DNA from: Rhodocyclaceae bacterium UBA6160
Lineage (GTDB): Bacteria; Pseudomonadota; Gammaproteobacteria; Burkholderiales; Rhodocyclaceae
Direction of reading: 5' to 3'
Length of the DNA stretch: 8,307 nt
Assembly: GCA_002422995.1 (NCBI GenBank)
Contig: DIUK01000111.1
Coordinates: forward strand, 1 to 8,307
Below are positions 5,738-8,307 of the stretch, piece by piece (within the stretch, counting starts at the first letter, position 1; each line of letters opens with the position of its first letter). The notes beneath the pieces are model-generated. The model saw only the letters and a program-made list of their open reading frames with translations. It was not told the origin of the DNA and searched no databases. Position numbers and translations under genes: made by a program.

Positions 5738-7636
5738 ATGAATTTTCCGGAAAAATTTGATGTGATTGTCGTGGGTGGTGGACATGCGGGTACCGAGGCG
5801 GCGCTCGCTGCTGCACGTTCGGGTGCGAAAACACTGTTGCTCACACATAATATTGAAACCCTGGGTGCTATGTCCTGCAATCCATCAATTGGCGGTATTG
5901 GCAAAGGGCATTTGGTCAGGGAGGTTGATGCTTTGGGTGGTGTGATGGCATTAGCCGCAGATGAGGCGGGAATTCAATTTCGCACGTTAAATGCATCCAA
6001 GGGCCCCGCAGTGCGTGCAACTCGCGCGCAGGCAGATCGGCAGTTATACAAAAAAGCTATCCGTGCGCGCTTGGAAGGTCAAGAAAATCTGACTTTGTTT
6101 CAGCAGGCTGTAGATGATTTTAGTGTTGTTGGTGACAAAATTACTGGTGTTGTTACGCAGCTAGGCATTCGCTTTACTGCGCCTGCGGTTGTATTAACTG
6201 CAGGAACTTTTTTGAATGGCTTGGTGCATGTTGGTTTGCAAAACTACCGTGCTGGACGCTTTGGTGATCCTGCAGCAATTTCGTTAAGTGAGCGGTTGAA
6301 GGAGTTAAGGCTGCCCATGGGGCGGTTGAAAACAGGCACGCCACCAAGATTGGATGGCCGGTCGATCAATTTTTCTGCGATGACCTGCCAGCCGGGTGAT
6401 GATCCCGTGCCAGTATTTTCATTTATGGGCTCCGCGAGTATGCACCCGCGTCAGATCCCTTGTTGGATAACGCATACGAATGAGGCGACACATGACATCA
6501 TTCGCCAGGGTCTGGATCGTTCACCAATGTTTACGGGTGTTATTGAGGGGGTAGGGCCAAGGTATTGCCCTTCGATTGAAGACAAAATTCATCGCTTTGC
6601 AGGCAAAGACAGCCATCAGATTTTCATGGAGCCTGAAGGTTTGGATACCTATGAAATTTATCCGCAAGGTGTCTCAACCAGTTTGCCATTCGATGTGCAA
6701 CTTAAACTGCTGCGCTCTATCCGGGGGTTGGAGAATGTCCATGTGACTCGGCCGGGGTATGCGATTGAATATGATTATTTTGATCCACAGAATTTGAAAT
6801 CCAGTTTGGAAACCAAGTCAATTTCCGGTTTATTTTTTGCGGGACAAATTAATGGTACAACTGGCTATGAAGAAGCGGCAGCACAAGGTTTGCTCGCGGG
6901 TATCAATGCGGCGCGATTCGCAAAGGATTTACCGGCTTGGGCGCCAAGAAGGGATCAGGCATATATGGGTGTTTTGGTAGATGATTTGATAACACGAGGG
7001 GTTTCTGAGCCATACCGCATGTTTACCAGTCGCGCAGAGTATCGATTGTCTTTGCGTGAAGATAATGCAGATAGTCGGCTTACTGAGGAAGGCCGGGCAT
7101 TAGGTTTGATAGACGATTCACGTTGGAATCAATTTAATCGCAAACGGGATGCGGTGGCCGCAGAGGTGGAGCGGTTGCGGTCAACCTGGGTAAATCCGCA
7201 TATTATCAGCGAGGCTGAATCGATACGCGTTTTGGGTAAAGTCATGGAGCGGGAATACAGCTTGTTCGATTTACTCAGGCGGCCGGAAGTAGGCTACGAC
7301 GCGCTGATGAGTTTGAATGACCATAAAGGAATGAATGTCTCAGGGGGCTGTGTTACGATAGATAAGGAAGTGGTCGATCAGGTCGAGGTCCAGGCAAAGT
7401 ATCAAGGTTACATTGAGCGACAAAAGGATGAAGTGGCGAAAGGTTTGTCACATGAGTCAACGGCTATTCCAGCAGAAATGGATTACAAATCAGTTCATGG
7501 ATTATCAATTGAAGTGCAGCAGCGACTGCATCAAGCGCGTCCGGAAACACTAGGTCAAGCATCGCGTATTCAAGGTGTTACTCCTGCAGCGATTTCTTTA
7601 CTGTTAGTTCACTTGAAACGTCGGAAGGCGGCATGA
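5738..7636 (+). CDS. mnmG: tRNA uridine-5-carboxymethylaminomethyl(34) synthesis FAD enzyme MnmG
   Basis: Also called GidA. FAD-dependent partner of MnmE in wobble U34 modification. The 632-residue product matches the usual length of about 630. The N-terminal Rossmann FAD motif is VVGGGHAGTEAAL (11-23). The two conserved cysteines fall at the E. coli positions: Cys47 in SCNPSIGGIGKGHL and Cys277 in GPRYCPSIEDK. GRLKTGTPPRLDGR, the second FAD motif GLFFAGQINGTTGYEEA (364-380) and EPYRMFTSRAEYRL follow, and the C-terminal tRNA/MnmE-binding helical domain ends RIQGVTPAAISLLLVHLKR. The ATG matches the family N-terminus; only a weak GGA (5727-5729) precedes it. The 127-base gap after mnmE holds the two parS sites and no confident promoter. 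The TGA stop overlaps the rsmG ATG by 4 bases. Confidence 0.98.
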   Translation: MNFPEKFDVIVVGGGHAGTEAALAAARSGAKTLLLTHNIETLGAMSCNPSIGGIGKGHLVREVDALGGVMALAADEAGIQFRTLNASKGPAVRATRAQADRQLYKKAIRARLEGQENLTLFQQAVDDFSVVGDKITGVVTQLGIRFTAPAVVLTAGTFLNGLVHVGLQNYRAGRFGDPAAISLSERLKELRLPMGRLKTGTPPRLDGRSINFSAMTCQPGDDPVPVFSFMGSASMHPRQIPCWITHTNEATHDIIRQGLDRSPMFTGVIEGVGPRYCPSIEDKIHRFAGKDSHQIFMEPEGLDTYEIYPQGVSTSLPFDVQLKLLRSIRGLENVHVTRPGYAIEYDYFDPQNLKSSLETKSISGLFFAGQINGTTGYEEAAAQGLLAGINAARFAKDLPAWAPRRDQAYMGVLVDDLITRGVSEPYRMFTSRAEYRLSLREDNADSRLTEEGRALGLIDDSRWNQFNRKRDAVAAEVERLRSTWVNPHIISEAESIRVLGKVMEREYSLFDLLRRPEVGYDALMSLNDHKGMNVSGGCVTIDKEVVDQVEVQAKYQGYIERQKDEVAKGLSHESTAIPAEMDYKSVHGLSIEVQQRLHQARPETLGQASRIQGVTPAAISLLLVHLKRRKAA

Positions 7637-8271
7637 CCTTAGCTCAGATGTTGCAACAAGGTTTGCATGTGCTGGATCTGGATTTACCGGAGGCTGCACA
7701 TGCAAAGTTGCTGGCTTATCTTGAGCTGCTCAAAAAATGGAATGCCACCTACAACCTGACTGCTATCCGCGAAGAATCCGCCATGCTTACGCAGCATCTG
7801 CTGGACTCACTGAGCATTTTGCCGCATATTGAAAAGTCGGCGCTGGTGGAACGGCGCTGGATTGATGTGGGCAGTGGTGCAGGTCTGCCCGGGATCCCTT
7901 TGGCTATCGCCTGTCCGCAATTAAACATAGGTTTAATTGATTCAGTTGATAAAAAAACTGCTTTTCAGCGGCAAGTCAAAATCGAGCTTGGTTTATCCAA
8001 TATAACAGTGATTGGTGGTCGCGTTGAAGATTATCCGGCAAGTACATGTGATGCGGTTATATCGCGCGCTTTTGCCGAGTTGGCTGATTTTGTTTCGCTA
8101 GCAGGGCATTTGATTGTTGAGGGAGGTTATTTGTATGCCATGAAAGGGCAGCTGCCGGAAGACGAAATTGCCCGGATGCCAGCAAATTGGCGAGTAAAGG
8201 CGTGTAAGAAGCTGGTGGTTCCTGGCTTGATGGCAGAGCGCCATTTGATTGTTTTGCAGAAAGCAAATTGA
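7633..8271 (+). CDS. rsmG: 16S rRNA (guanine(527)-N7)-methyltransferase RsmG
   Basis: Also called GidB. SAM-dependent enzyme that makes m7G527 in the 530 loop of 16S rRNA; in other bacteria its loss gives low-level streptomycin resistance. The 212-residue product is of normal length. Visible family features are KKWNATYNLTAI (34-45), the HLLDSL segment (55-60), the SAM-binding loop WIDVGSGAGLPGIPLA (76-91), an acidic residue at the end of the next strand (Asp103) followed by KK (107-108), SRAF (144-147) and MKGQ (170-173). The ATG overlaps the mnmG stop (ATGA), pointing to coupled translation in an mnmG-rsmG unit. parA begins one base after its stop. Confidence 0.97.
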   Translation: MTLAQMLQQGLHVLDLDLPEAAHAKLLAYLELLKKWNATYNLTAIREESAMLTQHLLDSLSILPHIEKSALVERRWIDVGSGAGLPGIPLAIACPQLNIGLIDSVDKKTAFQRQVKIELGLSNITVIGGRVEDYPASTCDAVISRAFAELADFVSLAGHLIVEGGYLYAMKGQLPEDEIARMPANWRVKACKKLVVPGLMAERHLIVLQKAN

Positions 8272-8272
8272 C

Positions 8273-8307
8273 ATGCATATTTTTGCTGTAGCTAACCAAA
8301 AAGGCGG
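8273..8307 (+). CDS. parA: Chromosome partitioning ATPase ParA, 5' end only
   Basis: Only 11 complete codons and two bases are in the window: MHIFAVANQKG followed by GG, the start of the next codon. This is the N-terminus of ParA/Soj, leading into the deviant Walker A motif KGGVGKTT, whose remainder would lie beyond the window. ParA-type ATPases work with ParB and parS to separate new origins. Its place right after rsmG (one base between the stop and the ATG) is the classic mnmG-rsmG-parA-parB order and fits the two parS sites upstream. The call rests on a short peptide plus context. Confidence 0.88.
   Translation, partial: MHIFAVANQKG

Noticed and set aside
5653..5904. Minus-strand 83-residue open frame covering parS site 2 and the mnmG start
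   Set aside because: Antisense to the conserved FAD-binding segment of mnmG, with part of it encoded by the parS palindrome; not a plausible gene.
8057..8299. Minus-strand 80-residue open frame antisense to rsmG and parA
   Set aside because: Overlaps the conserved C-terminal part of rsmG and the parA start; no motif or start signal.
1..8307. CRISPR array, insertion sequence, tRNA or phage element
   Set aside because: No spaced repeat array, transposase, terminal repeats, tRNA-like fold or att-like duplication was seen; the gene run is continuous and conserved.

Overview
The window is a chromosomal replication-origin neighbourhood with the gene order (dnaA on the minus strand) - rpmH - rnpA - yidD - yidC - mnmE - mnmG - rsmG - parA (first codons only). 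This order is typical of Proteobacteria. Details of the proteins point to a betaproteobacterium: YidC carries a lysine where E. coli YidC has Arg366, RnpA has the core ERNAIKRQGRE, and ParA starts MHIFAVANQKGG. Moderate to low GC (about 45-50% in the plus-strand genes by sampled counting, nearer 35% in parts of dnaA) would suit Nitrosomonadales or a relative, but genus-level placement is a guess.

Layout. Positions 1-163 are an AT-rich spacer 3' of dnaA, presumably leading into dnaN to the left of the window. It carries a perfect DnaA box at its outer edge and a one-mismatch box next to the dnaA stop. dnaA fills 164-1534 on the minus strand. Positions 1535-1771 are the divergent dnaA/rpmH spacer, with a perfect DnaA box, a one-mismatch box, AT-rich inverted repeats and a strong sigma70-type promoter facing rpmH. 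This is the best candidate for oriC or part of it. From 1772 to the end every gene is on the plus strand, so genes on both sides point away from the spacer, as expected when transcription follows replication.

How the genes work together. rpmH, rnpA and yidD overlap by a few bases and yidC follows 37 bases later: a ribosomal protein, the RNase P protein, and two factors for membrane protein insertion. mnmE and mnmG encode the two partners that modify the wobble uridine of certain tRNAs, and rsmG (overlapping mnmG by 4 bases) methylates 16S rRNA. parA starts one base after rsmG and belongs to chromosome segregation. Two perfect 16-bp parS sites, the DNA target of ParB, lie between mnmE and mnmG, so the initiator, the probable origin, the centromere-like sites and the partition genes fall within about 8 kb.

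I looked for an undescribed system and did not find one. All genes are conserved housekeeping genes of normal length with intact key residues. The points worth a second look are regulatory: DnaA boxes on both sides of dnaA, the paired parS sites, the TTG start of rnpA inside the rpmH stop, and the lack of a visible ribosome binding site for dnaA.
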